This document shows, piece by piece, positions 36,499-44,087 of a DNA stretch of 64,000 bases. The translations under genes were made by a program, and so were the position numbers. Numbering within the stretch: position 1 is the stretch's first letter; each line of letters starts with the position of its first letter. This DNA is from Arthrobacter sp. SDTb3-6 (GTDB lineage: Bacteria; Actinomycetota; Actinomycetes; Actinomycetales; Micrococcaceae), in assembly GCF_013376095.1 (NCBI RefSeq), contig NZ_JAAMFN010000015.1:29553-93552 (forward strand), read 5' to 3'. The notes beneath the pieces were generated by a model, which searched no databases, was not told the origin of the DNA, and was given only the letters and a program-made list of their open reading frames with translations.

Positions 36499-37869
36499 AT
36501 GCAATTAGGTGTGTGGATTTATGGGCTGAGCCTGGCCTCGGGATTCCTGCCTCTGGCGGCCTTTGTCTTGGGCGTCGTTGCGCTGGCGTACCTGCTGGTC
36601 CGCCGCTCCCGCCGTTGGTGGATTTTCTGCGCACTGTCGGCAGCCGTCTCGGCGGCCCTGGGGATGTTGCTTTGCTGGGCCGTCATCCACGTCTGGTACT
36701 GGTGGCCTGAAGACCTTCCCGCCACCGTCGTTGCCTGCGTGGCTTTCGGCATCTGGGGCCTGGTCCTCGGATTGGCGACGGCGCTTCTTGGCTTGGGCGG
36801 GCGTCGCGCGCGCGAGGGACAGGTGCGCCATGGCGGCCGCCAGGTGCGAGCGGGCACGTCCTTGGTGAGGCGGTTGCTGGGCGTGGCTGCCGGCGTCGTC
36901 GTGCTCGTGGTTTGTGCGGTGCAGGTCAATGTCTACTTTGGCGAATACCCCACGGTGGGCAGCCTGGTACGCGGGGACCCGGCCCTGGCCCGGGGCATCC
37001 CTCATTTCCTGCAAAAGAAGAGCGCGGAGCGCTTCCGGCTGCTGCCGGTGGAGGACGGCTGGGTGCCGCCCAGCAAAATGTTGAACGGCGAATTCCGCCA
37101 GGTCACCATTCCCGGGAAGGTTTCCGGCTTTCATGCCCGCCCTGCGGTGGTCTACCTGCCTCCGGCCTACTTCGCGCCACGTGCGCCAGCTCTTCCGGTG
37201 GTGGTGTTGGTCACCGGGCAGCCGGGATCGCCGGAGAACTGGCTCGTCTCCGGGCACCTGCCCCAGACCATGGCTGATTACGCCCGAGCCCATCACGGCC
37301 TGGCACCCGTCGTGGTCATGCCGGATGCCAACGGCAGCCAGGAAGCCAACACGATGTGCATGAACTCGGCCCTCGGCCGCGCGGACACCTACATGGCGGT
37401 GGACGTGCCGCATTGGATTTCCGCGACCCTGAACGTGGACACGAACCACGAGCATTGGGCCGTGGCGGGGTTTTCCTACGGCGGCACCTGCGCCATGGAG
37501 ATGGTCACCCGGCACCCCAGCGTCTACAGGACATTTGCAGCCATCTCCGCGGAGCGGGAGCCGGCGCTGACCGCCGACCGGGCCGTGACCATCCAGCGCG
37601 CCTTCCACGGCAATGCGTCCGCGTTCGACGCCGTGGTGCCCTTGACGTTGCTCGACCACAAAAATTACCCGTTCGTCCAGGGCTGGTTTGCCAGTGGCCA
37701 ACAGGACCAGGTGTACACCCACAATGCCGTGGTGCTTGAGGCTGCGGCGCGCAGGGCCGGCATGAAGGTGGAACGCACCACCTTCCCGGGCGGACACTCG
37801 TGGATCATGGTGACGGAGGCGCTGCCTTCGGCGTTTGCCTACCTCGGCGCGCGACTGGGACTGCAGTGA
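36499..37869 (+). CDS. Membrane-anchored esterase (alpha/beta-hydrolase, FrmB/antigen-85-like fold)
   Basis: A 456-residue protein: about four N-terminal TM helices (8-30, 36-58, 68-90, 115-138) and an extracytoplasmic esterase domain from about residue 190. The nucleophile elbow is VAGFSYGG, preceded by VVVMPDANGS and followed by the C-terminal GGHSWIM that supplies His; the fold is that of esterase D/mycolyltransferases. A role as hydrolase of an aminoacylated or acylated lipid is inferred from the overlapping downstream DUF2156 gene (GTGA, 4 nt). An AAAAGGG stretch precedes the ATG. A general S-formylglutathione hydrolase role is unlikely given the membrane anchor. Confidence 0.85.
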   Translation: MQLGVWIYGLSLASGFLPLAAFVLGVVALAYLLVRRSRRWWIFCALSAAVSAALGMLLCWAVIHVWYWWPEDLPATVVACVAFGIWGLVLGLATALLGLGGRRAREGQVRHGGRQVRAGTSLVRRLLGVAAGVVVLVVCAVQVNVYFGEYPTVGSLVRGDPALARGIPHFLQKKSAERFRLLPVEDGWVPPSKMLNGEFRQVTIPGKVSGFHARPAVVYLPPAYFAPRAPALPVVVLVTGQPGSPENWLVSGHLPQTMADYARAHHGLAPVVVMPDANGSQEANTMCMNSALGRADTYMAVDVPHWISATLNVDTNHEHWAVAGFSYGGTCAMEMVTRHPSVYRTFAAISAEREPALTADRAVTIQRAFHGNASAFDAVVPLTLLDHKNYPFVQGWFASGQQDQVYTHNAVVLEAAARRAGMKVERTTFPGGHSWIMVTEALPSAFAYLGARLGLQ

Positions 37870-40400
37870 CGGCTGCCTTCGCCAGCTGGGTGCGCCGGAC
37901 GCCCTTCTCGCTGGCCGTCGTGGCGGCGACCGTCGTCGTGGTGGTTGGCACCCGGTCGGTTATTTACCCCCTGTCCCGGTTTGTGGCCGGCGCTGCCGGT
38001 CTGCAGTCCACCGACTTGGTGCACGGGCAGTGGTGGTCGTTCATCACCACGCTGTTCCTCACCCAGGGCCCTGCCGGATTGTTGGCCGCGCTGGCCCTGC
38101 TGATAGGGGTGCTGGGCCTCGCAGAGGTCACGGTGGGCACGTGGCGGGCCGCAGCTTTGTTCTTCTCGGTGCAGCTCGCGGCGGCGGTGGTCTTCACCGG
38201 CGTCGTGCAACTGGGCGGGGCCCTTGGCATTGAATGGCTTCAGGGCATGCAGGAGGCGACCCTCATGGGGCCGTACGCGGCTTCGGCCGGCGCCCTGATG
38301 GCTGCAAGCCGGTTGGTCAGCCGCATGTGGCGCCGGCGCATGCGCAACCTGGTGCTGGCCACCGCGGTGATGCTGACCCTCTATGTGGGCCATGCACAGA
38401 ACCTGTTCATCCTGGTGGCGGCGCTGGTGGGCCTGGTGATGGGTATGGCACTGCTCCCGGCACGGACCGCCCCCTACGTGGTGCGCTCCACCAGCCGTGA
38501 AACGCGGACCAACCTGGCCATTGTGGTGGCCGTCTTTGCCGTGGGCCCGCTCATGGCCGCCGTCGCCCACATCCCGGTGGGTCCGCTGGCCAGGCTGCGC
38601 AACCTGGTGGTCAACCCGGTGCCCAGCATTGGCCAGCTGCAGGCGGCCTGCACGCCGCTGGAGGAATCCTGCCGCGGCCTGGGGCACGGCATGGGTCTCT
38701 GGGGTCCGGGCGGGCACCTGCTGGCACTGGCCCCCATGCTGCTGCTCCTGGCGTGTGCCGAGGGGCTGCGGCGGGGGAACCGGCTGGCCCTTTGGATGGC
38801 CGTCTACCTGCACCTGGTGATCGGTGTCATGAGCGCGTTTTACCTCCAGGTGTTTGCCGGCTTCGGGCTGCCGCTGCTGCGGGGACGCCGCGTTCTGAGC
38901 ATTGACAGCTCCGCGTGGGAGGTATTCCCCGTGGTCCTGGTGCCGTTTGTCATCGCCGCCGTCCTGGTGTCCCGGCGCCGCCACTTCCACATCGACCCGG
39001 ACCCTGCCCTGCGCCGCCGGGCCGCCGTCCTGCTGCCAATCATGCTCGGCGCCTTCGTGGCGCTGTACGCAGCCGCCTGGTACCTGGAAGGCAACGAACA
39101 GGGCAAATACGGGTTCATCGGCCTCTTTGCCAGCCTGCCCAGGGTGCTGCTGCCCTACCCCTTCCCCTTTGGTTATGGGGCCGCCGTGTACCCGCACGGT
39201 TTCTTCTCCACGCTGCTCTTCAGCATGGGCGGGGCCGCGTTATGGACCGCCAGTGTGGTCGTGGTCCTGGGACTGTTCCTGAGCCGCCGCGTGGTGTCCG
39301 GTCCGGCCGGTGCGGACAAGGCAGCCGCGGCGGCCCTGGTGCACCGCGGTGGCGATTCGCTGTCCTGGATGGCGCTCTGGCCCGGCAACGAGTACTGGTT
39401 TACGCCGGCGCGGACCGCCGGCTTTGCCTACCAGGAACATTTTGGCGTCGCGGTGACCGTAGGCGGACCCCTGGGGGAGCCGGCGGACTACCCGGCCGCC
39501 GTGAACGGATTCATTGATTATTGCTCCGAACAATCCCTGACCCCGTGTTTTTATTCACTGACCGATGAATGCTGGGAAACCTTGGAGCGCCGCGGTTTCC
39601 ACCGTGCGGGCGTGGCCACCGAAACCCTCCTGGACATCCGTGCCATGGAATTCAAGGGCAAGGAATGGCAAAACGTGCGCACGGCCCTCAACAAGGCGGC
39701 CAAACTCCAGGTTGAGGCGAGCTGGCAGAAATACTCGGGGCTCAGCACCGGCCTGCGCACGCAGATCCACGAAATTTCCGAAGACTGGGTGTCGGAAAGG
39801 GCGCTGCCCGAACTGGGATTCACGCTGGGCACCGTGGAGCAGCTCAAGGACGACAACGTCCAGGTCTGCCTCGCCGTGGACGGCACCGGCCGCGTCCACG
39901 GTGTCACGAGCTGGCTGCCCGTCTTCGCGGACGGGGAAGTGGTCAGCTGGACGCTGGACTTCATGCGCCGCAACGACGGCGCCTTCAAGGGCGTGATGGA
40001 GTTCCTGATTGCGGAGGCCGTGCTGCACTTCCGCGACCAGGTCGAATACATCTCCCTGTCCGGATCGCCCCTGGCCGTCAGCGCGCCGGAAGTGCCGGCG
40101 GCCGAAGGCGGCCCGGGCACCGCGGCCGCCGAGGCGCCCGGGACGGACATGCATCCGCTTCTGGCACTCGAGGGCACCTCGATGGAACGGATCCTGGGCG
40201 TGCTGGCCCGGACCCTGGAGCCGGTGTACGGATTCGCGTCGCTGGCCAACTTCAAAAAGAGGTTCCAGCCGCGGCACCGTACGCTTTACATGGCCTACCA
40301 GGATCCGCTGTCGCTGCCGGCCATCGGCCGCGCCGTGGGGGAGGCCTACATGCCAAATGTCTCCGTCCGCGAGCTGACGCGGCTGCTGCGCCGGGCGTAG
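37866..40400 (+). CDS. Rhomboid-like/DUF2156 membrane protein (MprF-type aminoacyl-lipid synthase candidate)
   Basis: An 844-residue protein. Residues ~15-210 form a rhomboid-like six-helix bundle with degenerate motifs (GPYAASAGALM where rhomboids have GxSG, and VGHAQNL in the last helix). More helices follow to about 480. The C-terminal ~360 residues are DUF2156, the catalytic domain of lysyl/alanyl-phosphatidylglycerol synthases: NVRTALNKAAKLQVEA, LPELGFTLG, SWTLDFMRRNDGAFKGVMEF and YISLSGSPLA are all recognisable. Such enzymes move an amino acid from aminoacyl-tRNA to a membrane lipid. The first part replaces the usual MprF flippase. GTG 37866 overlaps the esterase stop, so the two are co-translated. 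Confidence 0.85.
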   Translation: MTAAFASWVRRTPFSLAVVAATVVVVVGTRSVIYPLSRFVAGAAGLQSTDLVHGQWWSFITTLFLTQGPAGLLAALALLIGVLGLAEVTVGTWRAAALFFSVQLAAAVVFTGVVQLGGALGIEWLQGMQEATLMGPYAASAGALMAASRLVSRMWRRRMRNLVLATAVMLTLYVGHAQNLFILVAALVGLVMGMALLPARTAPYVVRSTSRETRTNLAIVVAVFAVGPLMAAVAHIPVGPLARLRNLVVNPVPSIGQLQAACTPLEESCRGLGHGMGLWGPGGHLLALAPMLLLLACAEGLRRGNRLALWMAVYLHLVIGVMSAFYLQVFAGFGLPLLRGRRVLSIDSSAWEVFPVVLVPFVIAAVLVSRRRHFHIDPDPALRRRAAVLLPIMLGAFVALYAAAWYLEGNEQGKYGFIGLFASLPRVLLPYPFPFGYGAAVYPHGFFSTLLFSMGGAALWTASVVVVLGLFLSRRVVSGPAGADKAAAAALVHRGGDSLSWMALWPGNEYWFTPARTAGFAYQEHFGVAVTVGGPLGEPADYPAAVNGFIDYCSEQSLTPCFYSLTDECWETLERRGFHRAGVATETLLDIRAMEFKGKEWQNVRTALNKAAKLQVEASWQKYSGLSTGLRTQIHEISEDWVSERALPELGFTLGTVEQLKDDNVQVCLAVDGTGRVHGVTSWLPVFADGEVVSWTLDFMRRNDGAFKGVMEFLIAEAVLHFRDQVEYISLSGSPLAVSAPEVPAAEGGPGTAAAEAPGTDMHPLLALEGTSMERILGVLARTLEPVYGFASLANFKKRFQPRHRTLYMAYQDPLSLPAIGRAVGEAYMPNVSVRELTRLLRRA

Positions 40401-40420
40401 CCGGCCGCCCAACCGGCGCA

Positions 40421-40455
40421 AAAAAGGGCCCCGGCGCCATGGCCGGGGCCCTTTC
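40421..40455. terminator. Bidirectional terminator between the DUF2156 gene and csp
   Basis: AAAGGGCCCCGGC (40423-40435) pairs perfectly with GCCGGGGCCCTTT (40442-40454) around GCCATG. A-rich sequence on the left and T residues on the right give U-tracts on both transcripts, and it sits between two convergent genes. Confidence 0.9.
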
Positions 40456-40470
40456 AGGCAGCGTTACCTG

Positions 40471-40674
40471 CTACAGCGTTGAGACACCGGTGGCCTGCGG
40501 CCCCTTGGCGCCCTGGCCGATTTCAAATTCGACGCGTGCATTTTCTTCCAGCGACTTGAAGCCGGCGCCCTGGATTTCCGAATAGTGGACGAAGACATCG
40601 CCATCGGCATTGTCCGGGGTGATAAAGCCGAAGCCCTTTTCAGCGTTGAACCACTTGACGGTTCCCTGTGCCAT
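40471..40674 (-). CDS. Cold shock protein (CspA family)
   Basis: A 67-residue OB-fold RNA chaperone. RNP1 (KGFGFI) and RNP2 (VFVHYS) are intact in [18 protein letters not shown] and [11 protein letters not shown], and the length is standard. It destabilises mRNA secondary structure, at low temperature or constitutively; the conditions cannot be read from sequence. GAGGAGAAAC directly precedes the ATG, and an elaborate stem-loop lies just upstream in the leader. It is downstream of nagA on the same strand but has its own leader. Confidence 0.96.
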   Translation of the reverse strand: MAQGTVKWFNAEKGFGFITPDNADGDVFVHYSEIQGAGFKSLEENARVEFEIGQGAKGPQATGVSTL

Positions 40675-40687
40675 TGTTTCTCCTCAT

Positions 40688-40737
40688 AAATGTAATGCCC
40701 ATGCAAGACAGCCTTCAGCATGGCATGCATCACATTT
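40688..40737 (-). promoter_or_regulatory. Structured 5' leader of csp
   Basis: On the csp transcript, AAATGT and ACATTT (outer) and ATGCCATGC with GCATGGGCAT (inner, one bulged G) form a two-part stem around a 13-nt loop, ending a few bases before the GAGGAG ribosome binding site. Cold-shock genes often use leader folding as a thermosensor. Confidence 0.5.
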
Positions 40738-40776
40738 CTGGTCAACGAGACGACGCAATCATTACCTGGAAAGTAA

Positions 40777-42021
40777 CTAATTCAACCACTTGCCGGCACG
40801 CATCACGTGCTGCAATGCCAGGGATTCGTCCACCACCAGGGCGTCGGCGCGCAGGCCGCGGCGCAGGGAGCCCACCTCATCGGTCAGGCCCAGCACTTCG
40901 GCGGGAACCGCGGTGGCGGAGCGGAGCGCATCCGTGAACTTGACACCGGCACCCACGGTGCGGCGCACCACGTCAAGCAGGGTTGCCGTGCCGCCGGCGA
41001 TCGAGCCGGTGGCGTCAAGGGTGGCCACGCCGTCCTTGACCGTGACGGGCGAAGGGCCCAGCATGTACTGCCCGTCGGCGAGCCCCGCGGCCGCCATGGA
41101 ATCGGTGACCAGCAGGATGTTGGCGGCACCCACCAGCGCAAACACGGTGTTGACGGTCTCCGGGTCCAGGTGGGTGTTGTCGGCCACCAGCTCCACGGCG
41201 GCGTGGCCGGCCTTCGCAGCGCGCAGGCAGGCGGCGACGGGGCCGGGGGAGCGGTGGTGCATGGGAGGCATTCCGTTGAAAAGGTGGGTCACTGTGGGAC
41301 GGCCGGAAACGCCGTCGAAGCCGGTGGAGCCGAGGCCTTCGCGGGCCTGGGCGAGGGATTCGGCCGCCGTCGCGGTGTCGCAGTCGGAGTGGCCCACCGA
41401 CGGGGTGATGCCGTGGGCGGTCAGCAGGTCCACGAGGTCGGCGGCGCCGGCCAGTTCGGGTGCGTAGGTCATGGTGGCGATGGTGCCCTCGCCGGCCTCG
41501 ATCAACGCGGCCGTCAGCTCCAGGTCCGGCTCGAGCAGGAAATCGGGGTTCTGTGCGCCGCAGCGGGCGTGGGAGAGGAAGGGGCCTTCCAGGTGGATGC
41601 CGGCGAGCAGCCCTTCAGCGGTCATTTTCGCGTAGATGCCGATGCCCTTGAGAAGGTCCTTCGGCGCCGCGGTGACCAGGCTGGCCAGCAGCGTCGTGGT
41701 GCCGGCACGGTGCAGGAAGTCCACGGCGGTGCGGGCCGATGCCTCGTCGCCGCTGGGGAAGTCGCCGCCGTTGCCGCCGTGGTTGTGGACGTCCACGAGG
41801 CCCGGGATGAGGCGCTGCCCGGCGGGCAGGGTGATGATGTTGGCCGGGTCCAGCCCGGCGGGCTCAAAGCCGGGTTCGTCGAAGTGGTCGGCCCGGCCCG
41901 CATAGGCGATCCGTTCCCCCTCCACCGCCAGCAGACCGTCCTCCACCAGTCCGTGGTCGGTGTGGACGGGACCGTGGATCAGGGTCTTGGCGGGCTGGGC
42001 CGCGTCAGTGGGTTCGCTCAT
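40777..42021 (-). CDS. nagA: N-acetylglucosamine-6-phosphate deacetylase
   Basis: A 414-residue amidohydrolase (TIM barrel) removing acetate from GlcNAc-6-P for amino-sugar use and peptidoglycan recycling. DVHNHGGNGGDF carries the HxH-type metal site, HLEGPFLSHARCGAQNP the metal-binding Glu, and PSVGHSDCD, THLFNGMPPMHHR and LVTDSMAAAG the remaining His/Asp ligands. The product, GlcN-6-P, is the substrate of NagB encoded 10 kb away in this window. The start at 42021 is preceded by TAGACT at 6 nt, indicating a leaderless mRNA. Confidence 0.95.
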   Translation of the reverse strand: MSEPTDAAQPAKTLIHGPVHTDHGLVEDGLLAVEGERIAYAGRADHFDEPGFEPAGLDPANIITLPAGQRLIPGLVDVHNHGGNGGDFPSGDEASARTAVDFLHRAGTTTLLASLVTAAPKDLLKGIGIYAKMTAEGLLAGIHLEGPFLSHARCGAQNPDFLLEPDLELTAALIEAGEGTIATMTYAPELAGAADLVDLLTAHGITPSVGHSDCDTATAAESLAQAREGLGSTGFDGVSGRPTVTHLFNGMPPMHHRSPGPVAACLRAAKAGHAAVELVADNTHLDPETVNTVFALVGAANILLVTDSMAAAGLADGQYMLGPSPVTVKDGVATLDATGSIAGGTATLLDVVRRTVGAGVKFTDALRSATAVPAEVLGLTDEVGSLRRGLRADALVVDESLALQHVMRAGKWLN

Positions 42022-42027
42022 GCGTCA

Positions 42028-42033
42028 AGTCTA
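42028..42033 (-). promoter_or_regulatory. nagA -10 box, leaderless geometry
   Basis: On the minus strand TAGACT is followed by TGACGC and then the nagA ATG, a 6-nt spacing with no ribosome binding site. Confidence 0.55.
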
Positions 42034-42085
42034 GCCAGCGGCGCGTTGGGGGGCGGCGCCTGCCGCCGCCGGGGAGGCGCGGCTG

Positions 42086-42781
42086 CTAAAAGAGCCGCGA
42101 GGCGCTGTCGTCCACCCCGCGCATGGCGTCATAGTCCAGGGTCAGGCACTCAATGCCCCGGTCCTCGGCGAGCACGCGCGCCTGCGGCTTGATCTGCTGG
42201 GCGGCGAAGATGCCGCGCACGGGTGCCAGCAGCGGATCCCGGTTGAGCAGTTCGAGGTACCGGGTGAGCTGTTCGACACCGTCGATGTCGCCCCGGCGCT
42301 TGAGCTCGATGGCCACGGCGGCGCCCTGGGCGTCCCGCGCCAGGATGTCCACCGGCCCGATGGCCGTGAAGTACTCCCGGCGCACCAGCGTGAAGCCGCT
42401 GCCCAGGAGCTCGATCTGGGCCGCCAGCAGCCGTTGCAGGTCCGCCTCGACACCATCCTTGATCAGTCCGGGGTCGGTGCCAAGGTCGTGGCTGGACTCG
42501 TGGATGTGCTCGTGGATGTTGATGATGAGCTTGTCGTCCGCCTTGGTGGACTGCACCACCCACTGTTCCACCACGCCGTCCTCCAACTCGGCGTCGGTGG
42601 GCAGCACCGTGCGCAGCGTGGCCGGCGGGCTCATCCAGTTCAGCGGCTTGTAGGAACCGCCGTCGGAGTGGACCAGCACGGATCCGTCGGCCTTGACCAG
42701 CAGCAGCCGGATGGCCAGGGGAAGATGGGCTTTGAGGCGTCCGACGTAGTCGACGGAGCACTTGGCAATCACTAAACGCAC
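42086..42781 (-). CDS. nucS: Mismatch-specific endonuclease NucS/EndoMS
   Basis: A 231-residue RecB-like nuclease that replaces MutS/MutL in most Actinobacteria and Archaea by cutting both strands at G-T, G-G and T-T mismatches. The N-terminal DNA-binding beta domain ([21 protein letters not shown], split here by family alignment) leads to the catalytic core: [16 protein letters not shown] and the following helix form the D-E-K nuclease site. The C-terminal beta-clamp-binding region is short (SASRLF). GTG 42779-42781 is supported by alignment and by TATTGT 7 nt upstream; GGAGGGC also fits a ribosome binding site. It is divergent from a zinc-ribbon gene. Confidence 0.93.
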   Translation of the reverse strand: MRLVIAKCSVDYVGRLKAHLPLAIRLLLVKADGSVLVHSDGGSYKPLNWMSPPATLRTVLPTDAELEDGVVEQWVVQSTKADDKLIINIHEHIHESSHDLGTDPGLIKDGVEADLQRLLAAQIELLGSGFTLVRREYFTAIGPVDILARDAQGAAVAIELKRRGDIDGVEQLTRYLELLNRDPLLAPVRGIFAAQQIKPQARVLAEDRGIECLTLDYDAMRGVDDSASRLF

Positions 42782-42788
42782 GCCCTCC

Positions 42789-42794
42789 ACAATA
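42789..42794 (-). promoter_or_regulatory. nucS -10 box
   Basis: On the minus strand TATTGT is followed by GGAGGGC and the nucS GTG, a spacing of 7 nt. The transcript would be leaderless or nearly so, although the spacer resembles a Shine-Dalgarno sequence. Confidence 0.5.
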
Positions 42795-42861
42795 GCGGGT
42801 CTTCGCCGGTGGCAGCGGTGTGGGCCGGCGGCCTGGTTGGGTGCGGCAGGCACCCGTGCGG

Positions 42862-42867
42862 CACAAT
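42862..42867 (+). promoter_or_regulatory. Weak -10 box of the zinc-ribbon gene
   Basis: CACAAT is followed after 6 nt by the ATG at 42874. The first base departs from TANNNT, but the spacing is the same as at the other leaderless starts. Confidence 0.35.
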
Positions 42868-42873
42868 GGTGGC

Positions 42874-43218
42874 ATGCCCCGCTCAAACCATCCGCGACGC
42901 CGTCGAACGTCCAGCTTGGGGCGGGCAGCGGGCGGGAAGGGCGCGGCGGCGGACGAAGAACTGGACCTGGACCGGGCGCGGCTGGGCATCCCCGAGCGGG
43001 AATCGGCGCCGGACGGCGAGTGGGCGGTGCGCACCATCACGGCCCGCAACGCGCAGAAGGTGTACACCTGCCCGGGCTGCAACCACCCCGTCCAGCCGGG
43101 CGTGGCGCACCTGGTGGTGTGGCAGGAAGATGCCCTGTTTGGCGCGGAAGCCGGGCTGCGCGACCGCCGGCACTGGCACACCAACTGTTGGCGGGGCCGC
43201 AGCTACCGTTACAGATAG
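42874..43218 (+). CDS. Small basic protein with a zinc-ribbon-like motif, divergent from nucS
   Basis: A 114-residue protein I cannot name. The first ~30 residues are strongly basic ([10 protein letters not shown] and a Gly/Arg/Lys run), suggesting nucleic-acid contact. The second half has [20 protein letters not shown] and later [15 protein letters not shown]: a CxxC, then His and a HxNC pair that could form one zinc site. It is divergent from nucS (92-bp gap between start codons) and co-directional with the hydrolase that starts 11 nt after its stop. Similar proteins in related genomes are often labelled ATP/GTP-binding without support; I see no Walker motif. Confidence 0.75.
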   Translation: MPRSNHPRRRRTSSLGRAAGGKGAAADEELDLDRARLGIPERESAPDGEWAVRTITARNAQKVYTCPGCNHPVQPGVAHLVVWQEDALFGAEAGLRDRRHWHTNCWRGRSYRYR

Positions 43219-43221
43219 GCT
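43216..43221 (+). promoter_or_regulatory. -10 box of the alpha/beta hydrolase gene
   Basis: TAGGCT lies 7 nt before the ATG at 43229 and overlaps the preceding stop codon. The hydrolase may therefore have its own leaderless transcript in addition to read-through. Confidence 0.45.
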
Positions 43222-43228
43222 GGTAGGC

Positions 43229-44023
43229 ATGGCACTTGACCCGGCAACCCCTGACTTTTCCACCCCCGGCGCACCCGTTGCGGTCCGTGCATCCACGGTG
43301 CTGCCCGCCCTGCGCGAAAACATTGGACTGACGACGGCGGACGGGCTCACCCTGGTCGGGGAGCTCGCGCTGCCGGCCGACGGCGTGGTCCGGGCCACGC
43401 TCATCACGCTGCACCCGCTGCCCACCCACGGCGGCTTCATGGACTCGCACGTCTACAAGAAGGCGTCGTACCGCCTGCCGGCGATGGCCGGGATTGCCGT
43501 GTTGAGGTTTAACACCCGCGGCACGTCGTCGCCGCGAGGCACCAGCGGCGGCGCATTTGACGACGGTGTGGGGGAACGGCTGGACCTGGAAGCGGCGGTG
43601 CAGTTTGCCGTGGACCGCGGGCTGCCGAACCGGTGGCTCGTGGGCTGGTCCTTTGGCACCGAACTGGTGCTCAAGTACGGCGCGCTGGAGCCGGCGGCCT
43701 CCCAGGTGGAGGGCGCCGTGCTGCTTTCCCCGCCGCTGCACCGGGCCGGGGACGCGGACCTGGCAGCCTGGGCTGCCTTCGGCAAGCCGCTGGCCGTGCT
43801 GGTGCCCGAGTTTGACGACTACCTGCAGCCGGAGGCCGCGCGGGAGCGGTTCGCACTGGTCCCGCAGGCCCGGATGGTGGCCGTCGACGGCGCAAAGCAC
43901 CTGTGGGTCGGGGAAAAATATGTGGTGCGGGTGCTGACCGAGATGGCCTCGACGGTCTTGGGGCGCAGCGTGGAACTGCCCGCCGCGTGGCAGGGGCCGG
44001 TGGCCGCCGCGCCCGCGGGATAG
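43229..44023 (+). CDS. Alpha/beta hydrolase
   Basis: A 264-residue single-domain alpha/beta hydrolase of the DUF/dienelactone-like serine hydrolase type. The oxyanion region is TLHPLPTHGGFMDSHVYK, the FNTRGTSSPRGTSGG strand-loop is typical of the CocE/YsgA-like group, and the nucleophile elbow is LVGWSFGTEL with Ser. The acid is probably in VLVPEFDDYLQP and the His in VDGAKHLWVGEK. It lacks a signal peptide and is likely cytoplasmic. The substrate is unknown. It is co-directional with the zinc-ribbon gene; its ATG follows a -10 box at 7 nt. Confidence 0.85.
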   Translation: MALDPATPDFSTPGAPVAVRASTVLPALRENIGLTTADGLTLVGELALPADGVVRATLITLHPLPTHGGFMDSHVYKKASYRLPAMAGIAVLRFNTRGTSSPRGTSGGAFDDGVGERLDLEAAVQFAVDRGLPNRWLVGWSFGTELVLKYGALEPAASQVEGAVLLSPPLHRAGDADLAAWAAFGKPLAVLVPEFDDYLQPEAARERFALVPQARMVAVDGAKHLWVGEKYVVRVLTEMASTVLGRSVELPAAWQGPVAAAPAG

Positions 44024-44087
44024 GCGGCAGCCGCCGCGGCGTCCACCCGACAGGGCGGCCGGGCAGCGCGGCGGGACACGCAGGCCG

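Noticed and set aside
42809..43228. Upstream extension of the alpha/beta hydrolase across the zinc-ribbon gene
   Set aside because: It is in another frame over a better-supported gene and is Arg/Gly-rich; ATG 43229 has its own -10 box.
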